Below are positions 1 to 11,500 of a stretch of DNA of 64,000 nucleotides, piece after piece. How positions within the stretch are numbered: the first letter of the stretch is position 1; the number at the start of each line of letters is the position of its first letter. The notes below the pieces were generated by a model. The model ran no database searches and was not told the DNA's origin. It was given only the letters and a program-made list of their open reading frames with translations. The stretch comes from Schistosoma haematobium (Eukaryota > Platyhelminthes > Trematoda > Strigeidida > Schistosomatidae), in NCBI RefSeq assembly GCF_000699445.3, contig NC_067200.1:6526950-6590949 (forward strand). Reading direction: 5' to 3'. The position numbers and the translations under genes were made by a program.

Positions 1-175
1 CCTCCATTGTATAAATAATGTATTTCAGACATACGTAATTTATGTACATACAGACCGGACCGCATCACACCATAAAATGAGGAATAATAATTATTCGAGA
101 TCAAGCCAAAATTGGCTATGGGTAGGACAGATTGTAGCTAATAAATTGGGAATAAATTAATAATAATAAATCGTA
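1..175 (-). mobile_element. LTR remnant (same family as solo LTR at 7452-7930)
   Basis: Read on the minus strand, the stretch around 20-130 aligns with 7670-7790: both hold the block AGCCAAwTTGGCT, a run ATTTTATGGTRTGATG and a downstream TATA-like and AATAAA-like stretch. The window begins inside the element, so its terminus is unseen, and the inner boundary near 175 is blurred. No coding sequence is visible. It is an old degraded copy. Confidence 0.5.
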
Positions 176-269
176 TAGTATCAGGAGGACCTGATACACT
201 TGACACTAATCACTACCCAGTGATCACTCAATTGTAGATACATCTCAGTCCTGCAGGAGTTCATTCTTG

Positions 270-580
270 TCCCGGATAACTCAGTGGTAACTCTTCTGAC
301 TGTGAAGCTGGATGACAGGGGATGAGTGACGAATAGCACGAAACCTAGGTTCAAGGTTTCCTGTCGAGTACCTCCAACTACCACTGGGTATGGAGTATCC
401 ACCTAGAGGAGATGGAAACCTCTGATTCCGAACCATTGGTGCACAAGGGCTTCAGGATCTTGAAGAAACAAATGGCATATGAACCTATATTTGGTCACTG
501 GCTGCCGTGTGACCGCATCTCCTAATCGTTTCTTCAAAACCTTGTACATTTTACCTCTAGGTCAAAGGCTCGTTGAATAG
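270..580 (+). repeat. Degraded repeat, family C, with tRNA-like segment
   Basis: Positions 388-575 align with 13387-13575 and with the minus strand of 26310-26500, so this is an interspersed repeat (called family C here). Just upstream, 275-370 has an A-box-like piece (CTCAGTGGTAA) and a B-box-like piece (GGTTCAAGG), suggesting a tRNA-derived head. Whether both parts belong to one element is not clear. Confidence 0.45.
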
Positions 581-694
581 CCTCACAGATTTTTCTAACG
601 CTACGTAATTCGGTTTGCATAGCTTAACTTCCATTCCCACTATAAAAGTAGTTCAGACATAAGTAGACTAATTTTTCATTTTACAGTTTACAAT

Positions 695-810
695 TCGAAC
701 TGACCTTAGTTAAGCAGCCAGTGGAAACCGGAAAGCACTAGATAGTCGTCCCATCCAATTGTAGGACTTCTCAGCAACACACTTCCACAATCCTTCTAGT
801 TATTGAACTC
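695..810 (-). mobile_element. Degraded SINE fragment with hammerhead relic
   Basis: On the minus strand this shows the SINE hammerhead block in mutated form (GCTGAGAAGTCC, then CTAGTGCTTTCC). The GAAA strand of the core is lost, so it is an old inactive copy. It lies in the intron upstream of the first visible PARP exon. Confidence 0.5.
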
Positions 811-952
811 AGAACATACAGGTCTTGTGACAAACATCTAACCATCACGAAAATTATTGGATCGGAGTGTATCTAAACCTTCATCGATTTCTATATTCAC
901 CATGTTCTAAAAACTCTCGCACTTACTATTTGTGTTTTCACTTGATGTCCAG

Positions 953-1179
953 ATCTCAAGGTTTACGAATTGCACCGCCTGACGCTCCAGTTACTGGTTA
1001 TATGTTTGGCAAAGGTATTTATTTCGCTGATATTGTCAGTAAATCAGCTAATTACTGTTTTACGACACAATCTCAACCGGAAGGACTCTTACTATTATGT
1101 GAAGTTATCCTAGGTGATATGAATGAATGTTTACAAGCGGACGCGAGTGACTTGCCACCAAACTATCATAGTCGTAAAG
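953..1179 (+). CDS. Poly(ADP-ribose) polymerase, penultimate exon
   Basis: This exon encodes the middle of the ADP-ribosyltransferase catalytic domain of a PARP1-type enzyme, which transfers ADP-ribose from NAD+ to proteins in the nuclear DNA-damage response. The translation contains [20 protein letters not shown] followed by [14 protein letters not shown], closely matching animal PARP1 and including the NAD-site tyrosine segment. The acceptor is the AG at 951-952, and the first base finishes a split codon. The donor is AAAG|GTGAGT at 1180. The phase joins exactly to the exon at 3821. Exons for the earlier domains (zinc fingers, BRCT, WGR, helical domain and the catalytic histidine) must lie upstream of the window. 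Confidence 0.93.
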
Positions 1180-1284
1180 GTGAGTAGTCCAATACTTTAT
1201 CTTTTATTCTTTCGATTTCGTTCTCTGGTATTGTTGTCAGACTAACTGAAATAACCCACTCATTGAACTGCACTGATGACACTC

Positions 1285-1925
1285 CCAAATCACACTTGAT
1301 AGGGAAACTCTGGAAGATATGGAATCTTTCATGTACGTAGACAGCATCACCGACGAACAAGGAGGATCTGATGCAGACGTAAACGCACGGATTGACAAAG
1401 CAAAGACAGCATTCCTACAGTTGAAGAATATATGGAACTCGAAGCAACTGTCAACCAATATCAAAGTCAGAATCTTCAATACAAACGTCAAGATAGTTCT
1501 ACTGTACGGAGCTGAAACGTGGAGAACTACTACAACCATCATCAGGAATGTACAGTTATCTATAAACAATTGTCTACTTAAGATACTCAAGGTCAATTGG
1601 TCGGATGCCGTCATCAACAACTTACTGTGGGAGAGAACAAACCAGGTTCCATTTGAAGAGAAAATTAGGAAAAGACAATCGAAATGGATAGGACATACAT
1701 TACGCAAATTATCAAACTACATCACGAGGCAAGCCCTAACTTGGAATCCTGAAGGGAAAAGAAGAAGACCAAAGAGAACAATGAATCGAGAATCGGAAGC
1801 AGACATGAAAAGGATAAATAATACTTGATAACATCAGGAAAGGTTCGCCGATGAAAGAATTCGATAGAGAATTCTGTTTAGCAGCTTACAGTTTATGGGG
1901 GGTAACAGGCTTAAGCAATTAATAA
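1285..1925 (+). pseudogene. RTE-like LINE, 3' fragment of the endonuclease-RT ORF
   Basis: The reading frame 1319-1828 encodes the C-terminal part of a non-LTR retrotransposon polyprotein beyond the RT core. Recognisable segments are [41 protein letters not shown] and [19 protein letters not shown]. Related copies lie at 44650-45340 (-), 58600-59970 (+) and 63640-63799 (+). The copy is 5'-truncated, lacks the endonuclease and RT palm, and is broken by a frameshift near its end. It sits in the PARP intron in sense orientation. Confidence 0.85.
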
Positions 1926-2249
1926 TAAGTAACTGATGGTATTCACAATCTACCTTCATGTGATTGCTGATTCATCAGATTTATCAAAATAACACTACTA
2001 AGGTTGAATCAGACCGGATGAACTCTTGATTTCTTTGAATATTTGGAATATGACTATGTACCAATAATTAACGCTTTTACAATCCATAAAAATTAGTTTT
2101 ATTTCAGAAAAAATCCCACATTCAAAGTGTTAAACTCAACCACAAGACAATCAGTCAACGATTGGCACATGCACAAAAATCACCAGTTCACATTGTAATA
2201 TGATTGGACAGTTAGAATATGTATCATCAACCAATAATCAAGGACCAAG

Positions 2250-3150
2250 ATATCCCATGAACACATCAGCCAGCAATGGTCCTTGACTGATGCGTTAATC
2301 AATAATGGTTACCCTTTGAAGTTTATAAACCGCTGGAAGGGTTGCAATATGACTAGACCTATGACGCTTCTGGCACCCAAAAAGCGAGTTTATATTACGC
2401 TACCATTCAGAGGTGACACAAATAGTCTCATGTTGAAACAGAGACTTAAATTAGCTATCAACCGGACATTTTATGCAGCCCAACTTGTCATTATCGAAAA
2501 GACAAGGTCTATGTTTCAACAAAAGCCCAAAAAGCACGAAAACGATTGTGTCACATCCCATTGTGTCTATCAATTTACATGTATGTGTGGAAACACGTAC
2601 GTAGGGAGGAGCAATCGTGATTTGCAATTAAGGGTGGGTGAACACATACCAAAATGATTGCAGAATCAGATGAATTTCAATGGTTAAATAAGATCACAGG
2701 ATAGACAGACATCATCCTCCATTGCGAAACATTTGATTGAGACGGGTCATAAGGTTGACATCAAGTCAGGATTTGTAGTGTTATACAAAAGCCTTCAAGA
2801 ACGTATACTAAGGTTTTATTGAAGCCCTGGCTATACGAAAACTGAAACCCCCTTTATGCGTTCAAAAACAATTTGTGCTTACACTTAACCTACCCTGGTA
2901 GTACTGATTTACTATCCAGAGTGGTAATCATATTTGTTTTTGTGTACTTTAATATTTTTCCTTTGTTATGACTTACCCTTAACCTGTCTAGTTGACCTTT
3001 TAATTTTTCATATATAAATGTTCTTAACAAGTATATGTGTGATCAGATTGTTCGAAATGTATTGCGCAAATATATCACATAATTCTGATAAACTACGTCT
3101 TCTCATTGCATTATCGAAATTTATCAAAGCGACTAATTCTTTTAGATTAC
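2250..3150 (+). pseudogene. Penelope-like element, GIY-YIG endonuclease 3' part
   Basis: The frame 2283-2657 ends in a segment with ENDCVTSHCVYQFTCMCG, TYVGRSNRDL and RVGEHIPK. That is the Cys/His-flanked GIY-YIG endonuclease that follows the reverse transcriptase in Penelope-like retroelements (target-site cleavage). The reverse transcriptase is missing. After a frame break the 3' coding end is still readable (2690-2850), and the 3' UTR (2960-3150) matches 52290-52440 (+) and the minus strand of 21590-21740. It is a 5'-truncated dead copy in the PARP intron. Confidence 0.8.
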
Positions 3151-3231
3151 AATTAACCAATCAGTTGTAAGGATGGAGTTTTGTAGTAGAAATATGCAAA
3201 GCTACTAACAAGTGATTAGCAAACAATTTTT

Positions 3232-3232
<1 letters not shown>

Positions 3233-3281
<49 letters not shown>
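3233..3281. repeat. AT dinucleotide microsatellite
   Basis: About 24 uninterrupted AT units lie in the PARP intron. Confidence 0.97.
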
Positions 3282-3284
<3 letters not shown>

Positions 3285-3820
3285 AGACTTGGCATGTGAG
3301 ACAGATATATTGGTACGACTAGTGGTTTAGAGCTAGGCAGATTGTAGGTCAGACAGTAGTTGTTTTCTTTCCAACACAAATACAAGCACTTCACATACAG
3401 TGTGAATCTCCGAGTATAAATCAGCCAAGATAATCAGAAGATAACTTAATAACGCTAAAAATCTTACTGATAATGATAATCCTACATAGCTTTTGCTGAT
3501 TGATTTCTATTACCGTTTTATTTCGCTAAATTTCTGTATATTTAAAGGTCACGTTTTCATTACCATATATATGTACATAGAGTTGTATCATTTCACTTTG
3601 TTCTAGTTTTGTCCTTTCTTTCTGTGTTGGCGTCTAAGTGTTAAAATGTTTTTATATACTACTAGTTGCTCTTATTACGATTGAACAAAATCTCTAGTGA
3701 AGCCGTTATATTAAAATACCCATTTCATATTATAAAATTACGAAGCGGGTGTCTATTTTCTCTCTATAACCAATCGCGGCTCTCTTTCACTTATTGTCCT
3801 TTTCATTCTTATTTATCTAG

Positions 3821-4008
3821 GCATTGGGTCAGTTACTCCGGATCCGTCGACATTTCACACCAATAAAGATGGTGTTGTTTATCCTATTGGTAAACCGATT
3901 GATTCAAATGTAGCAAATACCACTTTGTGTTATAATGAATACATTGTATACCATGTATCACAAGTGAAACAAAAATATTTAGTTCGAGTGAAATTTCATT
4001 ACAAATGA
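3821..4008 (+). CDS. Poly(ADP-ribose) polymerase, terminal exon
   Basis: This exon completes the PARP catalytic domain and ends with TGA at 4006-4008. The protein segment runs GIGSVTPDPSTFHTNKDG, then CYNEYIVYHVSQVKQKYLV and ends FHYK. In PARP1 the glutamate of the YNEYIVY motif is the catalytic residue for polymer elongation, and it is present here. The split glycine codon (G from 1179, GC from 3821) restores the frame precisely. The protein ends at the usual PARP1 C-terminus with no tail. A hairpin-forming A-rich/T-rich pair follows the stop at 4010-4037. Confidence 0.93.
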
Positions 4009-4312
4009 ACAACAAAAAACGAAATTGTTTTTTGTTCACAGCTAAAAATTGTCATCTCAATTACTCTATTTCTTATATCAATCGTTTTGCTCATGGTGTG
4101 TGTACGTGTCGTTGATTAATCTCGGTGCGTTTATTACATACAATCAATTTTATTATTCTCCGGTGTCTGAATCATTTCGAGTATTCTTTTCATTTATCTT
4201 CTGTTGCATTTAAGACCAACATTATTATTATTTTCGTTATTATCATCTATAGAGCTTAACATATATACATTCGTATCATTCATTTGAACTCCTGAGATCA
4301 TTTCACAGAGTC

Positions 4313-4318
4313 AATAAA
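4313..4318 (+). promoter_or_regulatory. Candidate polyadenylation signal of the PARP gene
   Basis: An AATAAA hexamer lies 305 bases after the PARP stop codon. In AT-rich sequence such hexamers are common, so this is only the most plausible nearby candidate. Confidence 0.4.
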
Positions 4319-4329
4319 TCAATCAAATA

Positions 4330-5660
4330 CGTTCATGCTTTTGGTTGTTTCTTTTTTTTATATAAAAAATTCTCTTTATAAGCACTAGTGTTGCGAGGGG
4401 AGTAGTTTTGTTGCTCAGTGGACTGATTTTAGTGAAGGTACATTCCGTTCTCTATCTGAACTGACGGAGATTTGAACGTTATGATCGTTTGACACTCGTT
4501 TGTAAAATTTACTGCCGAGGACATCCTTTGGCGAATGTATAGCTGTTAACTTGTGGAAACTAGCTTTTTTCATGAAATTCTCCCATTTTCAAACAACAAG
4601 AAAAGCATGTTGAGTTTGTGGTGAACACTTTTTTTTAGTTCAGTGAGATGATTTAAATGGAGTTGCACTGTCGTAGGTTAGTGAATAAAATGATGATCAC
4701 TAGTGTTCCAATGTAGAGAAGAAGAAGAATTAGAACATATACTTATAGTTCGTTTTTCTTTTCTTTCGAGAATTTATCATTCATACCTGACTAATGATTC
4801 GCACATGGTACTTGCTAGCTTGAATAAATGGACAAAAGATTGGGATTCAAAATGTTGAGTAAGAGTTATAAGTAGACTTTAATGACTTCACAATTAAAAA
4901 GTTACTGAAGATGTGAAAATTAGTTGTAGTGAGAAAGTATAATTTTCTTTTCACGTTTTCAAAGTGTAATACGACAATACTTTGACTCCATACACTAAAT
5001 ATAGACTGCATCATATTACACCTGAGTATACGATTTATAACAGCTGAGTGATAATAGACTAGATAGTTATTTATTTTTCCTAGTACAATTTTTTTTTCAG
5101 TCCACACAGAAGGAAGTTTACAATGAAACCAGTGTAGAAATCAATGGAAAGGAGTTATTCACAATATTTAGCAAAATTGAGCATTTGTCTTCATTCTCTG
5201 CTTAAATCACAATCGCAAGACCATTGAGGGATGTAAACATAACCTTTAGGAAATTCACCAACTTACTTGAGTGTGAAGATGGTTATCAATGAATGTATGA
5301 AATCACAATCAAAATGTAAAGTTTTCCATTGCAATCGGGCATCAATTCTAACGCCGAAATGCTATTTAAGCATATGGATGAATGAATTTCGAGCCAAAAT
5401 CCAATACTCGTTTTCTTAATCCTGATTGATTCTTGCTTAGATTATCATCTGTTTTGTTACTTTGAATGATTTAATAAGCTCCTCATCATCACTACAGCTA
5501 ACCGAATTCAGCATGTAGAAAATGCTTGTAATACACTTCTCCAGAGATATACACGATGTTCGATAAAGTGACCCAATATACAACTAAAGCAGTTTTGATT
5601 TCTTCATTACACACTGAGTTGATCCACATGATTTGTTTGCAAACTCTCTCTCTCTCTGCT
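4330..5660. other. Intergenic AT-rich stretch
   Basis: No gene, RNA or clear full repeat is seen. A segment around 5340-5440 resembles interior parts of the Merlin-type transposon near 24310-24400 (shared TCCTGATTGATTC and flanks), so it may be a transposon scrap. A short CT run lies near 5647. Confidence 0.5.
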
Positions 5661-5667
5661 ATATCCG

Positions 5668-6044
5668 AACGAAGACTAAAGGTATGGTACCTCCCAGGAA
5701 CAATTTATGGATGTACTTTAATTTTATAATTACTAAGTAACTAATATATATATATATCATAAGCTCCCGATTTACTCATTAACTATTGTTCCTCATCAGT
5801 TAACAGTTTGTTATCCACAGTGTCTCTACTCACAGCCACGTTAATCTTGATCATGAATAATTATTATTTTTCGTTTTATGATATGATCTAGTATGTTTTG
5901 TATAGACTACGTCCTCTTGGAATATAATATTCATTCACTGATTTCGGTTACTGACTGGAGAATTGTGGACCAATAAGGACCTAACGGTTGTCTGTAGGTT
6001 ATCAGTTGTGGTTGTGTATGTGTAATTGATCAACTCATAGATCT
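5668..6044 (+). repeat. Unclassified interspersed repeat, family G
   Basis: This matches 19897-20129 in two long blocks: GGAACAATTTATGGAT near the start, and GACTACGTCCTCTTGGAATA through to a shared end TCATAGAT. The 5.7-kb copy has about 150 extra bases in the middle. No coding capacity is visible, and the length and non-coding nature would fit an LTR or non-autonomous element. It abuts the CR1-like LINE fragment. Confidence 0.55.
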
Positions 6045-6755
6045 GCGTCAACACCTGAACTAAGGATAGGGAGTGAAGTAGTCGAACGCGTCGACAACTT
6101 CACTTATCTTGGAAGTCTGATCAGCCCTAATGGGTTGGTGTCTGACGAAATCTCAGCACGGATTCGAAAAGTTCGTTTGGCTTTTGCCAACTTACGTCAC
6201 CTTTGGCGAAGGCGAGATATCCGTCTATCAATTAAAGGACGAGTATACTGCGCGGCAGTCCGTTCTGTTTTAATTTACGGCAGCGAAACATGGCCATTAA
6301 GAGTAGAAGACACCCGTAAGCTACTAGTATTTGACCACAGATGCCTTAGAAATATTGCTGGCGTGTGCTGGGATCACCGGGTAAGTAATAGTGAGGTTAG
6401 ACGCAGGGTATTAGGGAATGATGGTAAATCAGTTGATGAGGTTGTGAATCTTCATCGACTGAGATGGTTGGGCCACGTGTTACGTATGCCTGAACACGGA
6501 TTACCACGACGTGCAATGTTAACCGGTGTAGGGGATGGTTGGAAGAAAGTTAGGGGCGGCCAAACCAAAACGTGGCATCAGTGCTTGAAGTCACTAACTT
6601 CTAGTCTGAGCCATGTTGGTAGATGCAGACTACTTGGTTGGGGTCCGCGTGACTCTCGTAACCAATGTTTGGAGACTCTTGGTGACATGGCTGAGAATCG
6701 ATCACAATGGCGTCGGTGTATACACTCTCTGTCTTCCCTTAAACTAAGAGATTAA
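6045..6755 (+). pseudogene. CR1/jockey-like LINE, 3' end of RT ORF
   Basis: An open frame of about 237 codons encodes the region after the RT palm of a non-LTR retrotransposon: ERVDNFTYLGSLISPNG, then LIYGSETWPLR, LRWLGHVLRMPEHGLPRRA and GDMAENRSQWRRCIHSL, ending with TAA at 6755. It is 5'-truncated but has no internal stop, so it is the youngest copy of this family here. Relatives lie at 14895-15200, 37680-38540 (-), 39940-40560 (-) and 59985-60240. The exact LINE clade cannot be settled by eye. Confidence 0.85.
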
Positions 6756-6965
6756 AATCGCCCCATATCTTTCTTTCTACGAACTAATTCTTTCTTCCTG
6801 TACTATATCCATCCTTATGTTCAATCTTTCTTTTATATATTACCACAACTGGATTAACTAATCTTATGAATCCGGTGTCCATCTTGTTGTGTTAATGAGG
6901 TATGACAACTTGGACCGATGCATATATGTGCCTGGTCCTACGTTGTAGCTAACTGACGTATCCAT
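6756..6965 (+). mobile_element. 3' UTR of the CR1-like LINE
   Basis: The sequence after the stop is shared with the minus strand of 37680-37900. It ends at GTCCTACGTTGTAGCTAAC, which is also the terminus of the copies near 43800 and 44000. Several copies continue into a short GACT-type tandem run. Confidence 0.7.
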
Positions 6966-6969
6966 CTAA

Positions 6970-7450
6970 GTTACTACATTACTACAAAGACACATGAATT
7001 TCGAGGTAATAATTATTTTGATGGTGAAAAAACACTACGCATTGAGAATATGATTAGAGCAGAATGAATGAATTTCTGAAGTAAGAAGTAAATGGTCATT
7101 CTAAAATTCAAAATCTATGGGAAAACAAAAGACTAATATATCTTTGTCGTCGCGGTCAATCCTGATTTATAACACTCGACGCTTTCCGGACTAAAACACA
7201 CGATAATCTCATTGACACCCACTTTGCATCTACAGATATGTTCAAATCCAATAGTTATTGACTTCACGGTATTATGTCATATTTTCATTTGATTGCTTCC
7301 TTTCAATCTAATTCTACGTCAATCAACTCCGTTCGTGGTTACCTATCCTAATGATCTCAATCGTTAAGGGTTCGTACTTTCTCACTAACTGATTTAACAT
7401 CTTTCCTCCTACACACAACATTACTCAATAATCAGTGATTCTAACATACA
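6970..7450. other. Intergenic sequence without recognised features
   Basis: AT-rich, with no open frame of note and no match to other parts of the window. Confidence 0.5.
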
Positions 7451-7451
7451 T

Positions 7452-7930
7452 TGTAGTGTCCCGATAATAATAATGAGTGGTAATTTTTTGGGATCTATTT
7501 ATGGACCAATACTGTGCGTATATTTTTGTCGTATAATTGTTAATTAACTAAACTATTCATATTCATGTCCCTCTAATTATGAGCCTTATTTTAACCTATG
7601 AACTATTATTATGCGATTTACCACTCTTGAATTATGCCCTGTCTATCACTTACTACTTCCCTCATTCACAGCCAAATTGGCTAAATCTTGTACAAATGTT
7701 GTTTCATATTTTATGGTATGATGTGGTCTGTCTGGTTGGTATATAAACCCAGTATGCTTGAAATAAATTATTCATATAGTAGAGGCTGAGATTGGTGTTC
7801 TGATTTTAACTGGCTGGGCTAGGCAGGAAGCAGGACCGATAAGGACTATAGACTGTTCGTACGGGTTTTTATTCGTCATTGGTCCGATCGATAATTCGCT
7901 GCTCCTGATTGATGGATTTGGACCATAACA
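7452..7930 (+). mobile_element. Solo LTR of an LTR retrotransposon
   Basis: This 479-bp block begins TGTAGTG and ends ATAACA (TG...CA ends). It is flanked by the 5-bp direct repeat TACAT (7447-7451 and 7931-7935), as expected of LTR retrotransposon integration followed by LTR-LTR recombination. A TATA-like TATATAAA and an AATAAA-like stretch lie near 7741 and 7762. No internal retroelement genes are adjacent. A degraded relative is at 1-175. Confidence 0.75.
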
Positions 7931-8059
7931 TACATATGCAAGAAACTCGCACAAATTCTCACTCGACTATATCACAACAAGTACTTTATCTGAATAAAAT
8001 GAATCCTACAAATTTGTGCATCATTTTTTCTTGAAAAAAAAGAAAAATCAAAGTTATTC

Positions 8060-8065
8060 TTTATT
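8060..8065 (-). promoter_or_regulatory. Candidate polyadenylation signal of the PDE gene
   Basis: AATAAA on the minus strand, about 295 bases past the PDE stop codon. A second AATAAA lies at 8116-8111. The choice between them is open. Confidence 0.35.
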
Positions 8066-8358
8066 CAATGATAATCTGAATGATCCTCCCTTTTTTGCAC
8101 AAAGATATTTTTTATTATTTATATTTGGCACAAAATGTTATTGTCTTTTTATAAAGAGATTTGTATATAAAAGAAGATAGATGAAGATAGGAGTTTACTT
8201 ATGGGCTTCTCCCTTTTTTTTCGGTTCAATATGTATATGTATATCGAAGAGGACTCTATGTATATTAAGAAGAACTGATTATTCAATTGCTTTTTGTTGT
8301 TTGCAAAAAAAATTAATGAAAGATCTTTTTTACAAAATATAATAGTAATACTTTACTA

Positions 8359-8532
8359 TTACTGATCAATACTGTTGTTTCTTTTATTTACTTCTTTTTC
8401 TTCTTTCTCTTTTGCATTCACATACCAATTTCTATTGGTTGCTATATTATCCATTAGAACTTGTACACCTGGATGTAGAAGTTCAGCCATTGTCTCCCAT
8501 AATGGATAAACTATGTAATCAATGAAACCAAT
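8359..8532 (-). CDS. PDE4-like gene, last coding exon
   Basis: It encodes [20 protein letters not shown] and the final helices of the catalytic domain (ATNRNWYV), then a short charged tail ending at TAA (8361-8359). The phenylalanine of GFIDY is the hydrophobic clamp residue for the purine ring in PDEs. The tail of about 20 residues, mostly Lys, Glu and Asn, is much shorter than in vertebrate long PDE4 forms. Confidence 0.92.
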   Translation of the reverse strand: MGFIDYIVYPLWETMAELLHPGVQVLMDNIATNRNWYVNAKEKEEKEVNKRNNSIDQ

Positions 8533-11500
8533 CTAAGATAAAGAAACCGAATGGAAAAGAACGCTTATTAATATATATACATATATACTTGGGCACCGAA
8601 TTGATTTGAAACATTCAAGAGGAAGAATGTATTTATAATGTAAATAGCTACTTAATACATTGTTAGCGTTGATTGAATGACTTATTCAGTATACAATAAA
8701 CCGGAGAACCATTTACCGATTTATATTCGATCATTTTAACGTTTGATTATATTTTCTTGAAAAAAAGTTTGGACCAGATTGTCAGGCGAAACGTTGGATT
8801 TACTTCAAATTCTTTCGCTGAGATTTTACAAATACATTCTTCCTCTTTAGTATATATATGATTAAAGAATATTTAGTATAGTACACATAAGTGAGTTGCG
8901 GGTTCACTTCGCCTTCAGATTCCACATAGTTTGTGTAAGAATGGGAAATCTTTGATGGATAGATATGTAGTTTTAATTGACTAAGTTGGTTAGGATATGT
9001 AATATATGTATACCTACATCCCGCCTTCTCCGACGCTTGACTTTAGTTGGTGCAGTAATAAGTGACTGTTGAAATGGATCATATTGGTGTGTATAGACTT
9101 ATGCGGGCAAGGTTCTCACAATTATAGAAATCTGTTACAATTCTGTGGGTAGATTCACTCCTAACATCGCCATAGATCTTCAGTTTTAGAATTATCTTAT
9201 AGATTTTTTTAAATTCTACGAATCATACTGTATATACCTGATGTCTTCTAGTATAATGAATACTGTTAGTGACTTCTACTACCAGTCTGTCATTTGTCTT
9301 AATAATTTCACTTCAATATATTGATATAATGTAGGAACTTGAACTGATGTAAATGTTTACCTAGTTTTGCGTATTTTATGATTGACTGGCGTGCCATGTG
9401 GGATAAGTTTAAAAATGTATTAAGACAATTCCGAAGGATTATATTCCACATGTTGAGTCGTGGAAGTTGATTTTCATTAGTGTTTATAAGTTAGTGTTCA
9501 TGATTTTTTTGGGGGAAGATTTCAGTGTATTTTGATCAATGTTGAATGAACTAACTATTCCATTTCCCTTTGACATAGGCACCTGAAATCTAATAGAAGT
9601 TTGAATGAATAATTTAAATGTCCGATATTTTGACTCGATTCTACATGTCATTAATAAAAGATGGATTTTATAATTTGTAAAATGTGCTATATAGACTTTT
9701 TGAATTGGAAGGAGGAGTCAACTTGTATTTATGAGTAAACATCCTCATATATATGAACTTCAGAAAGTGATACATCTTGCTGATTGAACGCTATATTCGG
9801 TTCCTAAGCTCTTCTAGTAAATCCCCAGGCTAGAACTACACAGTGACTTGAACACCAGAGAAAAGGTGCAAAATATGCAAGAAACACTTTTCTCCGAAGG
9901 TTCATTAATGTACAGAAAATATAGGGTTTTTATAGTATTTTAGATATCCTTGGATTTTTGTTGGAGGGATCCAGAAAACTCTTCGAAAAAAGCTAAGAAA
10001 GGTTCTGAAAACACTGAGAAGCATCTTATCCAATTTGCATTCACTAGAAGTTGGAAAGTCACATTTTGAGTTTCTGATTGGATGATTACTACACTGCTAC
10101 AATGCCTAGTAGTATTCTAGAACTTTCGGGAAAAACCAAGGACGTTTAAAATACTATAAGCATCTTATATTTTCTGTACATAAATGAACCTTCGGAGGGA
10201 AGTGTTTCTTGCCTATTTTGCACCTTTTCTCTCGTGTTCAAGTCTGTGTAGATCTAGCCTGGAGGTTACTAGAAGAGCTTAGGAACCGAATATAGCGTTC
10301 AGTTAGCAAGACTTATCAGTTTTCCCGAAAATTCTAGAATGCTACTAAACATAGTAGCAGTGTAGTAATCATCCAATCAGAAACTCGAAGTGTGACTCTC
10401 CAACTTCTAGATATTTCTGGCAAAACGTCTAGTGAATGCTAATTGGATAAGATGCTTTTCAGTTTTTTTAGAGCCTTTCTTAGCTTTTATCGAAGAGTTT
10501 TCTGGATTTCTCCAACAGAAAGTCATTGTTTAAATCTCAGGCAAGTGAACTAAACTCGATATGATGCACTATAATAAGTCAAGTGGTTTATGATTATCAT
10601 CCAATAGTAAGGAGTTGTTTACAATCAAACTCATTTTATTGGTAATGGTAACAATCATAATTTATGGACGATCTTTGAACGTTACCTAAATGGTTTTAAG
10701 CGACTTCAATCACTTACTGATAGGTCTATAAATTTGTATGAGAAATTAATGTTTGTGGTTAACAGTTAGCATTTTCCTCACAAACTGACCAGCTGTAATA
10801 TTAAAATGTTTCGCTATATGGATGAATGAATTGTCTGTCAAAATCTAATGTTCACTATTTTAGATCTTATAAGTTATAGTTTTACCAGCCTGTTGATTAT
10901 TTACAACAAAGGTAGTTTCCATTCAGTGGTTTTGGAGATTGTTAAATTTCATTGAGATTATGAACCGATCTAATTTAGAGCATCATTGAAAACTTCAAAA
11001 TACTGGTTCAATCTCTATAAGTCCTCACTGGAAATATTCATGTGCCCACTAGTGACTAGATTCGAGTTGAAATTTCCGGAGTTCTAGTACGAAACCGTGA
11101 CCAATGGGGATATTCCGTGTCGGGTGTGAAGCAGTTACCCACCGAAGACAATGGAAAATGGTTGCCCATTGTCCTGAAGTGATTGTTTCGTTTGTCTATG
11201 ATGCATATATCAGTATCTTTATACAGAATGATCATATATAATTTTGATTTTCTGAATAATTTAATTATTTGGAAGAAAACAAGTGACCGTATGATGTGTT
11301 CGCTGGTCATTCTGGATAACATCTTCAACGCCTACTTTATATTGTCCAGGATAACAATGTTGGCTTCACAGTTAAGCTATCTAGCTTAGTGAACTCAACA
11401 TAATCAAAAGCATCTATCCACCTGAGCTGCAGATCATTCCCATCACTTCGTTATCTAACTTAAAAAAGTCCTTTACAGATTGTGCTTTGCTCTCAGGATA

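Larger units (their letters stand above)
1180..3820 (+). other. Intron of the PARP gene
   Basis: This 2641-bp intron runs from GTGAGT at 1180 to a pyrimidine-rich TTATTTATCTAG at 3820. It holds an RTE-like LINE fragment, a Penelope-like fragment and an AT microsatellite, annotated separately. The rest (3290-3820) is anonymous AT-rich sequence. Confidence 0.85.

Noticed and set aside
11056..11389. Short overlapping open frames around 11.1-11.4 kb.
   Set aside because: Part is a SINE head; the rest has no protein-like pattern.
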